Notes under the pieces: generated by a model
What the model saw: only the letters and a program-made list of their open reading frames with translations
Told to the model about the DNA's origin: nothing
The model's database searches: none
Origin: Brachymonas sp049977365
GTDB taxonomy: Bacteria; Pseudomonadota; Gammaproteobacteria; Burkholderiales; Burkholderiaceae_C
Assembly (NCBI RefSeq): GCF_049977365.1
Contig: NZ_JBNGEN010000003.1
Span: 176,450-240,449, forward strand
Reading direction: 5' to 3'
DNA: 64,000 nucleotides
Program-made: the position numbers and the translations under genes
Part shown: piece after piece, positions 26,219-35,396 of the stretch
How positions within the stretch are numbered: the first letter of the stretch is position 1
Layout of the letters: every line of letters begins with the position of its first letter

Positions 26219-27457
26219 TCAGGCATCCTGCTGCAGGGTGCGCTGGAGCACGCCGCCCATGGTCATGCCCTGCACCAGCAGGGAGAACACCACCACGCAG
26301 TAGGTGAGCGCCAGGATGGCCGAGCGCGCCTCTCCGGCCGGCAGCGAGAGGGCCAGCGCCACCGAGATGCCGCCGCGCACGCCGCCCCAGGTGAGCACCT
26401 TCCAGGAGCCGGGAGGCAGGCGCAGCCAACGGCCGAAGGCCCAGGTGGGCAGTCCGGCCGACACGAAGCGCGCCAGCAGCGCCACTCCCACGGCGCAGGC
26501 GCCCAGCCCCAGCAGCTGAGGACTGAAGGGGATGAGCAGCAGCTCCAGCCCCAGAAAGACGAAGAGCACCGCATTGAGGATCTGGTCCATCAGCTCCCAG
26601 AACATGTCCACGTGTTGCCGGGTCAGCTCGGACATGGCCGAGGCCCGTCCCGCGTTGCCCACGAGCAGGCCGGTGACCACCATGGCCAGCGGGCCGGAGC
26701 ATTCGAGGTGCAGCGCGAGCTGGTAGCCCCCGAGCACGCCCGCGAGCGTGAGCATGACCTCCACCACGTAGTTGTCGATGCTGCGCATGAGCAGGTTGAG
26801 CAGCAGCCCGAGGGCCAGCCCCAGAGCCAGGCCGCCTCCCACTTCCTGGCCCACGGTGTGCAGGATGCCCTGCATGTCGGGACTCTGTCCGCTCACGGCC
26901 ATGCGGGTGAAGAGCACGAAGAGCACCACGCCCACGCCGTCGTTGAACAGCGATTCGCCCGCGATGGTCACCGACATGCTGGCCGGGGCCTTGTAGCGCT
27001 GCAGCAGTCCCATGACGGCCACCGGATCGGTGGGCGAGATCAGGGCGCCGAACACCATGCAGTACCACAGCGACAGCGGCAGCCCTGCCCAGCCCGCCAG
27101 CATCCAGGTGATCCAGCCGACGATGACGGTGGACACCAGCGTGGCCACGATCGACAGGGCCAGCACCGCGAGCCGGTAGCTGCGCAGCTGGTCGAAGCGC
27201 ACGTGCAGGGCTCCGGCAAACAGCAGCAGCGAGAGCATGCCGTCCATCAGCATGGCGGAGAAGTCCACGTCGTTCAGAAAGGCCGTCACCGGCCGGTAGG
27301 CGAACTCCCACCCCAGATGGTGCGTGACCACCAGTCCGAGCGAGAGCACCATGGCGATCGTCATCACGCCCACCGTGCCTGGCAGGCGGATCCAGCGTTC
27401 GTTCACGTAGGCGAACAGGGCGGTGACGACGAGACAGGCAACGGCAATATCGAACAT
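26219..27457 (-). CDS. Sodium:proton antiporter, CPA1 (NhaP-type) family
   Basis: 412 residues, about twelve helices. The core motifs of CPA1 exchangers are present: ALISPTDPVAVMGLL (the TDP unwound helix with the ion-binding Asp, about 135-150) and GESLFNDGVGVVLF (the ND motif, about 165-178). Exchanges Na+ (or K+) for H+ across the inner membrane. The start at 27457 places helix 1 at the N-terminus (MFDIAVACLVV); longer frames to 27724 add non-membrane sequence. Next to the DUF389 gene on the same strand. Confidence 0.92.
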   Translation of the reverse strand: MFDIAVACLVVTALFAYVNERWIRLPGTVGVMTIAMVLSLGLVVTHHLGWEFAYRPVTAFLNDVDFSAMLMDGMLSLLLFAGALHVRFDQLRSYRLAVLALSIVATLVSTVIVGWITWMLAGWAGLPLSLWYCMVFGALISPTDPVAVMGLLQRYKAPASMSVTIAGESLFNDGVGVVLFVLFTRMAVSGQSPDMQGILHTVGQEVGGGLALGLALGLLLNLLMRSIDNYVVEVMLTLAGVLGGYQLALHLECSGPLAMVVTGLLVGNAGRASAMSELTRQHVDMFWELMDQILNAVLFVFLGLELLLIPFSPQLLGLGACAVGVALLARFVSAGLPTWAFGRWLRLPPGSWKVLTWGGVRGGISVALALSLPAGEARSAILALTYCVVVFSLLVQGMTMGGVLQRTLQQDA

Positions 27458-27777
27458 GGGCAAGGAAGCGGCGGTGGCAGGCGTGCAGGGCACGCACCGG
27501 CAAGGGGCTGCAGCGTGTGTGCGGCAGAAGGACACAGACAGGGGGCGAGCAGACGATGTCCGCCTGCGCAGCGGCCCGGGGCAAGGGGACTCGGCACGGG
27601 CCGCCATGCGCTGCATTATCCCCTGACGGCTGGAGCCTGGGGTGCGCCAGGGGCGTGGAGCGGCTCGGCACAGCCGGCATCGAACTGTCACATGATTGCG
27701 GTACCCTCGAAGACCGGAATACACAGACTGGCCCCCTGTGCGCGCGGAGGGCCGGATGCACGAGGAGACCCCGCGAC
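27458..27777. other. Divergent intergenic region between the antiporter and ppk2
   Basis: About 320 bases with no convincing gene. It should hold the promoters for both sides; TTGCGG and AATACA about 16 bases apart near 27695-27723 are a plausible but weak promoter for ppk2. Confidence 0.35.
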
Positions 27778-28683
27778 ATGAACAAGGAAGAACTGGTCCA
27801 GCGCCTGCAGAGCGACCTGCTCGACGGCTACGACGAAGAGCTCGAAATGGAGCTGGAGGACCGCAACATCGACCGCCTGGCCCAGGTGATGACCGACAGC
27901 GATGCCTACAGGGAAGCCCGGAGAACCTACTTCCGCGAGCTGTTCCGGCTGCAGGCCGAGCTCGTCAAGCTGCAGGACTGGGTGGTGCACACCGGCTACA
28001 AGCTCATCGTGATCTTCGAGGGGCGGGATGCGGCCGGCAAGGGCGGCATCATCAAGCGCATCACGCAGCGGCTCAATCCGCGCGTGTGCCGGGTGGCAGC
28101 CCTGCCCGCGCCCAGCGACCGCGAGCGCACGCAGTGGTATTTCCAGCGCTACGTGAGCCATCTGCCGGCAGCCGGCGAGATGGTGCTGTTCGACCGCAGC
28201 TGGTACAACCGCGCCGGTGTCGAGCGGGTCATGGGGTTCTGCAGCGACGACGAGCTCGAACAGTTCTTCCGCGACGTGCCCGAGTTCGAGAAGATGCTGG
28301 TGCGCTCCGGCATCAAGCTCATCAAGTACTGGTTCTCGATCTCCGACGACGAGCAGCACACCCGCTTCCTCGGGCGCATCTACGATCCGCTCAAGCAGTG
28401 GAAGCTCAGCCCCATGGACCTGGAGAGCCGGCGCCGCTGGGAGGACTACACCCGCGCCAAGGAAGACATGTTCGAGCGCACGCACATCCCCGAGGCGCCC
28501 TGGTGGGTCGTGCAGGCCGACGACAAGAAAAAGGCCCGCCTCAACTGCATCGAGCACCTGCTCAGCCAGATCCCCTACTACGAGATCGACCGCCCCGAGA
28601 TCGTCCTGCCCGAGCGGGTGCATCACCTCGACTACGAGCGCCACCCCGTGCCGCCCGAGATGATGGTGCCGGAGAAGTTCTGA
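27778..28683 (+). CDS. ppk2: Polyphosphate kinase 2 family protein
   Basis: 301 residues, a single PPK2 domain. Uses polyphosphate to phosphorylate nucleotides (GDP/ADP, or NMPs in some classes). The Walker A loop EGRDAAGKGG is at 81-90 and the Walker B/lid segment FDRSWYNRAGVE at 138-149. Length and the single domain fit class I, which usually makes NTPs from NDPs, but class cannot be fixed from sequence alone. The start at 27778 gives MNKEELVQRLQ. Confidence 0.94.
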   Translation: MNKEELVQRLQSDLLDGYDEELEMELEDRNIDRLAQVMTDSDAYREARRTYFRELFRLQAELVKLQDWVVHTGYKLIVIFEGRDAAGKGGIIKRITQRLNPRVCRVAALPAPSDRERTQWYFQRYVSHLPAAGEMVLFDRSWYNRAGVERVMGFCSDDELEQFFRDVPEFEKMLVRSGIKLIKYWFSISDDEQHTRFLGRIYDPLKQWKLSPMDLESRRRWEDYTRAKEDMFERTHIPEAPWWVVQADDKKKARLNCIEHLLSQIPYYEIDRPEIVLPERVHHLDYERHPVPPEMMVPEKF

Positions 28684-28718
28684 GGCGCGGTCGGGGCGCA
28701 CACCCGCCGGAGGCGGGG

Positions 28719-29966
28719 CTATCGGCCTCCGGCCGCCCTGACCTCGGACAGAAACGCCTCGAACGTGCGTCTGGCCGCCGGGGTGAGAGAGGGCGCAAGG
28801 CGCGCGAACGGAATTTCCGCATCCTCGGCACAGGCCTGCACGACATGGGGCATCTCGGGCGTGAAGGCCATGCCTCTGGCCGTGAGGTGCGGGCTCCAGA
28901 ACGTGGTGCTCCGTGCCGCGTCCCGGCAGTCGGCATCGTGGCGGGGATAGGCGGCCTCGATGAGCCGGCGGAACGCCGGGGTGTAGGTGGGGGGCAGATC
29001 GAAGGCATCTGCTTCCCTGTCGGTGCCAGCGCCAGCGCCGGCGGGCGGTCTGGAGCGTTGCCTGTGCAGGGCCGTGGCGGTGAACCATGAATAGAGATCG
29101 ACCACCGCGCCGTGCCGCAGGTCCCAGGTCTGGTAATCCACCCCGGCGCTGGGATGAGCGCCCCCGCAGGTGACGGAGGTGCTGTTCTGTACCACCAGCC
29201 AGCCCGGGGTCAGGATCAGTGGGGTCAGCGTGGTCGAGATCGCGCCGTCGAGTCCGCTCTGTCCCAGCGCGGCCCGTGAACAGGCGAAATGGGCCGCATC
29301 CTCCCGGCTGCGGGGCACTGGCCGGGAGAGTGCCGCGTTCACCCGGCGGATTTCGGGCGAGTCGCCAGGAAGCTGGAAGGTCTCGATGGACGAGTCCTCG
29401 AACTGCCTGCCGGGATCGACCTGCACGCGCGTGTAGGTCCGGCCCATGAGGGTGGCCGGCCGTGTCGTCACCACCGGGCGGGTGTAGCGGGGCGCGCTGA
29501 AGGCCACGCTGCCGCAGGGCGACTCGCCGGCGGAGGTGCTTGTCTGCGGTACCGGGACGCGCTGCAGCCGCAGCGGCAGCGTGCGGGAGCCGCTCTGCCA
29601 GACCCCCTGCAGATGATGGTCGTTCAGTGGGGTGATGCGCCACAGCGGCCCCTTGCCAGGTGTGCGGCCGTACGGGGACTCGCTCCACACCGGGAGCGTG
29701 GCACTGTTCGTGGGGCGGTCGAGCGGCCCCAGTGAAATGATTTTCAGGTGCTTCAGGTAGTAGTAGGCTCCGAAATCCCGGTCCAGACAGACCTGCACCG
29801 GAGCCTGACCGATGGTGCCGCGCCACACCCCCTGCCAGGTCGAGGGTGCGGGACTCTGGGCCTGTGCAGGGGCAGCTGCGAGCCCCAGCGCGGTGCCGAG
29901 GAAACTCGTCAGCACGGCCTGCAGCAGGATGGAGCGAGGAAGGTGCAGAGCCTGATGACAGCGCAT
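28719..29966 (-). CDS. Secreted protein of unknown function with a DUF3298-like C-terminus
   Basis: 415 residues. An N-terminal signal peptide with cleavage after AQA (residue 36) predicts export. The N-terminal half (WQGVWRGTIGQAPVQVCL...) resembles a small beta-rich domain seen in other uncharacterised exported proteins. The C-terminal part has CGGAHPSAGVDYQTWDL and VVDLYSWF, a pattern like DUF3298/RsiV-type domains. Several cysteines (about 7) could form disulfides in the periplasm. No neighbour suggests a job; convergent with ppk2. Confidence 0.7.
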   Translation of the reverse strand: MRCHQALHLPRSILLQAVLTSFLGTALGLAAAPAQAQSPAPSTWQGVWRGTIGQAPVQVCLDRDFGAYYYLKHLKIISLGPLDRPTNSATLPVWSESPYGRTPGKGPLWRITPLNDHHLQGVWQSGSRTLPLRLQRVPVPQTSTSAGESPCGSVAFSAPRYTRPVVTTRPATLMGRTYTRVQVDPGRQFEDSSIETFQLPGDSPEIRRVNAALSRPVPRSREDAAHFACSRAALGQSGLDGAISTTLTPLILTPGWLVVQNSTSVTCGGAHPSAGVDYQTWDLRHGAVVDLYSWFTATALHRQRSRPPAGAGAGTDREADAFDLPPTYTPAFRRLIEAAYPRHDADCRDAARSTTFWSPHLTARGMAFTPEMPHVVQACAEDAEIPFARLAPSLTPAARRTFEAFLSEVRAAGGR

Positions 29967-30349
29967 GGAAGATTCCTGGTCGAGGAGGGCAAAAAAGGAT
30001 CAGTCACAGGACTGCAAGGTGGCAAGGAGGACGTGCCAGGCCTCGGTGGCCATGCGGGAGAACACGATCCGGGCATCAGACCCGGGAAACCCACAGCGGC
30101 AGGTCGCGCATGTGCCGCATCGTCCTGCCCTGAACCTTCTGGCAGTGCATGATGGCCTTGCCCACGGTCGAGAGATGCAGGTTCAGGGTGTGGCTTTCGA
30201 ACTGCGGCCACTCTACCCGATCGATCGAACCTGCAGCCGGCCCAGCACCCAAGGGTTTGCAGTGCCTTGCGATCCAGCCATGGCTGCTCCCGCTCTCTGT
30301 CGATGCAGGCATCCGATTGCCCCCTCACTCCATTCCTTGAGGTGATCAT

Positions 30350-30377
30350 AAAAATGAGGCGACACCTGGATCGCCTC
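30350..30377 (-). terminator. Terminator-like hairpin with no assigned gene
   Basis: On the minus strand: gaggcga, 8-base loop, tcgcctc, then A and TTTTT. Nothing recognisable ends just upstream of it on that strand. Confidence 0.55.
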
Positions 30378-30537
30378 GTGGACGCTGCGTGGTGGGCTCC
30401 CCTGACCACCAACGGAACCTTTGGGCCCCAGGTCTGCCCTCAACGATTGTCGGGAGGCTTTGCCGCAGCGTCTTGCCCTCAATCTACTGCATAGGGGCCT
30501 GCAGTGCAACGCAAGGGACGATATGGGGGTGAGGGAT

Positions 30538-30557
30538 GTGTACAGCCCGCTGTACAC
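30538..30557. repeat. 20-bp dyad in the gene-poor gap
   Basis: gtgtacag-cccg-ctgtacac, perfect 8-bp arms around four bases. Operator-like in size; no adjacent regulator or gene is identified. Confidence 0.6.
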
Positions 30558-30705
30558 GGGCGCATTCCATGCGGTGGTGCACCTGGGGCTGGACGCAGCT
30601 CCATCTCCTTCAGCAGGGCCTGCGGCACAGCCACGCCCCACCTCACTTCCATGCCCTGTGTGCGATGCCGGAGGGGCGCCCTGCATCGCACGGAATTCCC
30701 CAACG

Positions 30706-30732
30706 AAAAATGGCCTCGAACGACGAGGCCAT
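30706..30732 (-). terminator. Rho-independent terminator of the aldehyde dehydrogenase gene
   Basis: On the minus strand: a perfect 9-bp stem (atggcctcg / cgaggccat), 5-base loop, followed directly by T residues (plus-strand aaaaa 30706-30710). It lies about 90 bases after the stop at 30820. Confidence 0.85.
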
Positions 30733-30819
30733 GCGGCTATTCCGTCATGGGGTCTGCGGCCCATGGCGGGGGACGGCGGTCGGCACCTCTTGGAGAGGCA
30801 CCGATCGCGCCGACCCTGC

Positions 30820-32211
30820 TCAGAACGGGGCGTCGATGTCCACCACGTCGATGAGCTTGTGGTTCACGAATTCCTTGATGCCCAGGCCCAGCAGCTCACG
30901 GCCATAGCCGGAGCGGCGGATGCCGCCGAAGGGCAGGTCGGCTTCCACCTTGGTGGGGTGGTTGACGAACACCATGCCGGTGGAGATCTGGGCTGCCACT
31001 TCGGCGCCGTGGGCCGTGTCGCGCGTGAACACCGAGCCGCCCAGGCCGAAGGGCGAGTCGTTGGCGATGCGGATGGCATCGGCCTCGTCGCGGGCACGGA
31101 ACAGCATCGACACCGGGCCAAACAGCTCCATGGAGTACACCGGGTTGTCCTCGCCCACCTCGGTCAGGATGGTGGGCTGCACGAAGGCGCCCTGCGTGGG
31201 CACCGGCGCACCCACCTGCTCGGCGCGTGCGCCGTGAGAGATGGCGAATTCGATCTTTTCCTTGAGCTCGTCGGCAGCGCCCTGGGACGACAGCGGTGCA
31301 AGCGTGGTGGCAGGGTCGAGCGGATCACCGGCCACGAGTTTGGCCACGCCCTCGCGGTACAGAGCCAGGAAGCGGTCGTACACCTCGTCGACGATGATCA
31401 TGCGCTTGGAGGACACACACACCTGACCGCCGTTCCAGTGGCGACCGAACACGGCCCACTTGACCGTCTTTTCCAGATCGGCATCGGCGAGCACCACGAA
31501 GGCATCGGCGCCGCCGAGTTCCATGGTGGACTTCTTGAGGGCCTTGCCGGCCGCAGCGGCGACGATGGAGCCAGCCGCTTCGGATCCGGTCAGGGCCACG
31601 CCGTGCACGCGCGGGTCGTTGAGCACCAGCTCGATCTGGCTGTGGGCCATGTACAGGTTGATGAAGGCGCCTGCGGGCAGACCGGCTTCGCGCATCAGTG
31701 CCTCGAAGGCGGCAGCGGACTGCGGCACGTTGGAGGCATGCTTGAGCAGCATGGTGTTGCCGGCGGAGAGCTGGGGCGCCAGGATGCGGGCGATCTGGTA
31801 GTAGGGGAAGTTCCAGGGCTCGATGGCGAGCAGCACGCCCAGGGGCTCATGCACCAGCACGGCGTCGCCTTCGGCAGCGTCGAGCACCGGCAGCTTTTCG
31901 GGCTTGAGCAGCGCTTCGGCGTTGCGCACGTAGTATTCGAGGATCTTGGCGGAGAGTTCGACTTCGGCATGGGCCTCGGTCAGGAGCTTGCCCATTTCCA
32001 GGGTGAGCAGGCGGGCGTAGCGGTCTGCGTCCTTGCGCAGCAGGTCGGCGGCTTTCTGCAGGATGGTGGCACGCTCGGCAAAGGATGTCTTGCGCCAGTC
32101 GAGGAACGCGGCATGCGACTGGTCGATGGCGGCCTGCACTTCGGCGTCGGTGGCGGTGGGGAACGTCTTGAGGGTTTCACCCGTGTACGGGTTGACGGTT
32201 GCATAAGACAT
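30820..32211 (-). CDS. NAD(P)+-dependent succinate-semialdehyde dehydrogenase (Sad/GabD-like aldehyde dehydrogenase)
   Basis: 463 residues, the length of E. coli Sad. Oxidises an aldehyde, most likely succinate semialdehyde from GABA or putrescine breakdown, to the acid. Catalytic residues are in place: the PWNFP cofactor segment (132-136), Glu231 in MELGG and Cys265 in GGQVCVSSKR. The ATG at 32211 follows AAGGAGACCTTC; the open frame upstream to 33465 is only a stop-free shadow of narL and narX. No GABA transaminase is adjacent, so the substrate is inferred from similarity. Confidence 0.88.
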   Translation of the reverse strand: MSYATVNPYTGETLKTFPTATDAEVQAAIDQSHAAFLDWRKTSFAERATILQKAADLLRKDADRYARLLTLEMGKLLTEAHAEVELSAKILEYYVRNAEALLKPEKLPVLDAAEGDAVLVHEPLGVLLAIEPWNFPYYQIARILAPQLSAGNTMLLKHASNVPQSAAAFEALMREAGLPAGAFINLYMAHSQIELVLNDPRVHGVALTGSEAAGSIVAAAAGKALKKSTMELGGADAFVVLADADLEKTVKWAVFGRHWNGGQVCVSSKRMIIVDEVYDRFLALYREGVAKLVAGDPLDPATTLAPLSSQGAADELKEKIEFAISHGARAEQVGAPVPTQGAFVQPTILTEVGEDNPVYSMELFGPVSMLFRARDEADAIRIANDSPFGLGGSVFTRDTAHGAEVAAQISTGMVFVNHPTKVEADLPFGGIRRSGYGRELLGLGIKEFVNHKLIDVVDIDAPF

Positions 32212-32600
32212 GAAGGTCTCCTTTTTGGAAAAAGAAGGCGTGGCCGGCGTACTCCTGGAATCATGCCGGACCGGGGGACTCATGAACTGCCGAAACCCTC
32301 GGGCCCCTGACTTCGGAACGCTGTCCGGCGGTCTTTCCGATCCGCGCGCCGACACGCCCGTTGTCCTGTCGGCGGGCCTTTGCAGGTGTGCGCAGATCGC
32401 GTCCGCAGGAACTGTGGGGCACTCTAGCACTGGCCCCATGCTGCGGTGCAGCCGGTTGCGGGCATATCCCTGCTGAACGGGAGGGTGACTTGCAGACGGC
32501 GTGCAGCCGCTGCACTTTGAGGCTATGGAACATACGCCGTGCAGTGCTCGATGCGCAGTGCGCCGGGGCGGAAGCGCTGCTCCTGCAGAGCCGGGCAGCC
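32212..32600. other. Intergenic DNA between narL and the dehydrogenase gene
   Basis: About 390 bases, no gene recognised. A single NarL-heptamer-like TACTCCT occurs at 32250-32256, too little for a claim. No clear terminator for narL was found. Confidence 0.35.
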
Positions 32601-33305
32601 TCAGCCGGCAGAACCGTCCGCCGGCTTGTCGTAGCCGTGCTCGACGGCATATACGGCGGCCTGCACGCGGCTGTGCAGGTCGAGCTTGCGCAGGATGTTC
32701 TGCACATGAACCTTGATGGTGCTCTCGGCCACGTCGAGGGTGCGGGCGATCTGCTTGTTGCTCGCGCCCCGGGCCAGCCAGGTCAGGGTCTCGCGTTCGC
32801 GCGGGGTGAGGGATTCGTATTCGGGCGGCACGCTTTCCACGACGGGGGCGCGCAGCTTCTGCACGAGCTTGGCCGTCATCTCGGGCGAGAGCACGCTGTC
32901 GCCGGCCACGGCGCGCCGGATGCTGCCGAGCAGGAAATCGGCATCGATCTTCTTGAGCAGGTAGCCGCGCGCGCCCATCTTCATGCATTCGGCCAGGTCG
33001 TCGCTGTCTTCCGAGACGGTGAGCATCAGCACGGCGAGATCGGGATGCGTGTCGAGCATCTGCGCCAGGGCATCGCGGCCGTGCATGACGGGCATGTCGA
33101 GGTCGAGCAGCACCACGTCCGGGCGCAGCTGCTGGGCGAGCTTGACCCCTTCGAGGCCGTCGCCGGCCTCGCCCACCACCTGCAGGTCGGGCTGGCGCTG
33201 CAGCAGGGCCTTGAGGCCGCTGCGGAAGAGGGTGTGGTCGTCCACGAGCAGGATGCGGATGGGCGCATCGGACGAAGCGGAGGGGAGGGGAGAGGCGTCG
33301 GTCAT
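32601..33305 (-). CDS. narL: Nitrate/nitrite response regulator NarL
   Basis: 234 residues. A receiver domain (about 15-135) with phospho-acceptor Asp68 in VVLLDLDMP, followed by a LuxR-type helix-turn-helix (about 165-225: LTPRERETLTWLARGASNKQIA). It binds DNA when phosphorylated by NarX. It begins 2 bases after the narX stop, so the pair is cotranscribed, after moaA. The start at 33305 gives a family-like N-terminus with a short extension. Confidence 0.95.
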   Translation of the reverse strand: MTDASPLPSASSDAPIRILLVDDHTLFRSGLKALLQRQPDLQVVGEAGDGLEGVKLAQQLRPDVVLLDLDMPVMHGRDALAQMLDTHPDLAVLMLTVSEDSDDLAECMKMGARGYLLKKIDADFLLGSIRRAVAGDSVLSPEMTAKLVQKLRAPVVESVPPEYESLTPRERETLTWLARGASNKQIARTLDVAESTIKVHVQNILRKLDLHSRVQAAVYAVEHGYDKPADGSAG

Positions 33306-33307
33306 GG

Positions 33308-35311
33308 TCAGGTGGCAATGCGTTGTTGCTGCGGGAGCACCAGCTCCACCCGGGTGCCGCCCTGCGGGGCCGGGGTGATGTGCACGGTGGCGTGGATGCG
33401 GCTGGCGCGCTCCTGCATGATGGACAGGCCGACATGCCGGGCCTTGCGCTCCTGCATCTGCGCATAGTCTATGCCACGGCCGTTGTCGGTGACGGTGAGG
33501 GTGAAGTCCGCCTCGTTGCGCACATGCACGTCGACATGGCTGGCCTGGGCGTGCTTGCGCACGTTCGAGAGGGCTTCCTGCAGGATGAAGATGACCTGCA
33601 GCTGCTGCTGCGGGTCGAGCGGCAGGCCCGTGCCGGTCAGGTCGAGGTGGGTGGCCACATGCGTCTGCTGCTCGAAGCGGGCGAGCAGGGTGCGGATGGC
33701 CTCGGGCAGCTCCTGGCGGTTGATGCGCACGCGGAAGTTGAGCAGCAGCTCGCGCACGTCCTCGTAGCTTTCCTGCACGCCGGCGCGGATGAAGGCCAGA
33801 TTCTCCTGCGCCTGCGCGAGCTCGCCGTCGCGCAGGGCGGTGTCGAGCATCTGCACCTGCAGGTTGAGGAAGGACAGCGACTGCGCGATGCTGTCGTGCA
33901 GCCCCTGCGCCATGAGGTTGCGCTCCTCCATGACGGCCAGCTGCCGGTCGCGGGCGGCCAGGCGGGTGTTGTCGATGGCCACGCCCAGGTGGCTGCCCAG
34001 CACTTCGAGCAGGTGGCGCTCGTCCGTGTCCAGCGTGCGCGGGGTGCGGAAAAACAGCGTGAACACGCCGATGTTGTGCTGTCCGCTGCGAATCTGGAAC
34101 ACCGAGATGCCGTGAAAGCCCGCCGTCTCGCAGGGACGCACGGCCGGGCCTGCCTCGCCGGCTGCGGCACCGCCCTGGACGATGGGGAGCACCGCAGGCA
34201 GAAGCTCGCCGGGGCTGGGGCCGGGATCGGACGCAGCGGCGCGCCGGAGGTCCTCGGCGCTGAAGAAGTGCACCACGGCGTCGGTCTGGTTGGCAGCCTG
34301 GCCGCAGAAGCAGCCGTCCACGCGGGCACAGACGTCCTGGTGCTGCAGCTCCTCGGGCAGGCCGATCTCGGCGACCTCGTCGATCTTGCCGCGAGCCTCG
34401 TCGAGCAGACGCACGCTGCCGCCGTCGGCCTGCACCAGCGCCATCACATGGCGCAGAAAGCCCGCGCAGATGTCTTCGAGGTTGTGCGACTGGTGCAGGA
34501 AGGTGGTGACCGCATACAGGGCGCCGAGCTGCCGGTTGTTGGATTCGAGCGCGTGGGTCTTGTCGCGCACCTTGCGCTCCATGTCCTGCACCAGCCCCTG
34601 CAGGCGGCTGGCCATCTGGTTGAAGCCCGAGGCCAGCGCCCCGAATTCGTCCCGGCTCTCGATGTCCACCCGGCTTCCCAGATCGCCCTGACTCAGGCGC
34701 TGCATGCCCTGGTGGAGCAGGTCCACGGGCAGGATCACCATGAGATAGAGCAGGTAGATCATGCTGATCGAGCCGACCACCGCCATGCCGATGAGCGTGA
34801 GCTGGAAGATGCGCAGCAGTGCGGTATTGGAGGCGTTGTCGATCTCCACCAGCCGCACGAGCTGGTCGATGCGGCCCACGAAGCGGTCTCCCTCGGTGTC
34901 GAGTGCCGCGTTGCCCAGCCGTTGGGCCGACGCCGCCGTGAGCAGCGGCAGCATGTGGGTGTGCCACTGCTGCCGCACGAGCTCCGCCTGTGCGCGCACC
35001 TGGGGCTGGTCGGGCAGGAACAGGGGGCGCGAGGGATCCCCCGCGATCAGGCGGTCGAGCGTGTTCGTGAATTCCTGCTTCTCGGCCTCCACCACCGCCG
35101 GGGGCTGGTTCTGGCTCAGCAGCTCCATGGCGTGGTAGGTGTGCATGCGCAGGCTGCCGGCGTCGTTGATGGCGGCGGCGCCGCCCTGCAGCTTCCACGA
35201 CAGCACGAGCGTGTAGCCGATCGACACCATGGCGGCCACCAGCCAGACCAGTGAAAGCAGCAGCAGCTTGCTCGCCAGGCTGTGGCGGTTGGGGAGTTGG
35301 TCGAGATTCAT
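33308..35311 (-). CDS. narX: Nitrate/nitrite sensor histidine kinase NarX
   Basis: 667 residues. An N-terminal membrane helix (about 14-38), a periplasmic four-helix sensor with the nitrate-binding P-box-like INDAGSLRMHTYHA (48-61), a second helix (about 175-200), a HAMP linker, and a GAF-like middle part containing a cysteine cluster (CARVDGCFCGQ). The HisKA_3 phospho-acceptor region GLHDSIAQSLSFL is near 470 and the ATPase domain (NVRKHAQASHV, DNGRGID) ends the protein. Senses nitrate and signals to NarL. Downstream of moaA, upstream of narL. Confidence 0.95.
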   Translation of the reverse strand: MNLDQLPNRHSLASKLLLLSLVWLVAAMVSIGYTLVLSWKLQGGAAAINDAGSLRMHTYHAMELLSQNQPPAVVEAEKQEFTNTLDRLIAGDPSRPLFLPDQPQVRAQAELVRQQWHTHMLPLLTAASAQRLGNAALDTEGDRFVGRIDQLVRLVEIDNASNTALLRIFQLTLIGMAVVGSISMIYLLYLMVILPVDLLHQGMQRLSQGDLGSRVDIESRDEFGALASGFNQMASRLQGLVQDMERKVRDKTHALESNNRQLGALYAVTTFLHQSHNLEDICAGFLRHVMALVQADGGSVRLLDEARGKIDEVAEIGLPEELQHQDVCARVDGCFCGQAANQTDAVVHFFSAEDLRRAAASDPGPSPGELLPAVLPIVQGGAAAGEAGPAVRPCETAGFHGISVFQIRSGQHNIGVFTLFFRTPRTLDTDERHLLEVLGSHLGVAIDNTRLAARDRQLAVMEERNLMAQGLHDSIAQSLSFLNLQVQMLDTALRDGELAQAQENLAFIRAGVQESYEDVRELLLNFRVRINRQELPEAIRTLLARFEQQTHVATHLDLTGTGLPLDPQQQLQVIFILQEALSNVRKHAQASHVDVHVRNEADFTLTVTDNGRGIDYAQMQERKARHVGLSIMQERASRIHATVHITPAPQGGTRVELVLPQQQRIAT

Positions 35312-35396
35312 GGCCGCATGATAGAGGAGCCTTCTGGCCCGCGTGCCCGGGCGGCAGGGAGTCCGCGCGGGCCAGTGCGGGATGGAGTCGCTCGCG

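Larger units (their letters stand above)
29967..30819. other. Long gene-poor gap with hairpins and a dyad
   Basis: About 850 bases. Short open frames cross it on both strands but none is recognised. It holds two minus-strand terminator-like hairpins (30350-30377 and 30706-30732) and a 20-bp dyad (30538-30557). The 30350 hairpin ends no identified gene, so a minus-strand transcript or decayed gene between about 30380 and 30700 is possible. Confidence 0.5.

Noticed and set aside
23317..26307. Very long plus-strand open frame antisense to queA and the DUF389 gene
   Set aside because: High-GC DNA lacks stop codons in shadow frames; composition (Gly/His/Ala/Gln-rich) is not protein-like, and the minus strand carries two well-supported genes.
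32250..32256. Single NarL heptamer TACTCCT before the dehydrogenase gene
   Set aside because: One 7-base match is expected by chance; no second heptamer with proper spacing.
32212..33465. Upstream extension of the aldehyde dehydrogenase frame
   Set aside because: The real start at 32211 has a good ribosome binding site and family-like N-terminus; the extension is a shadow of narL and narX.
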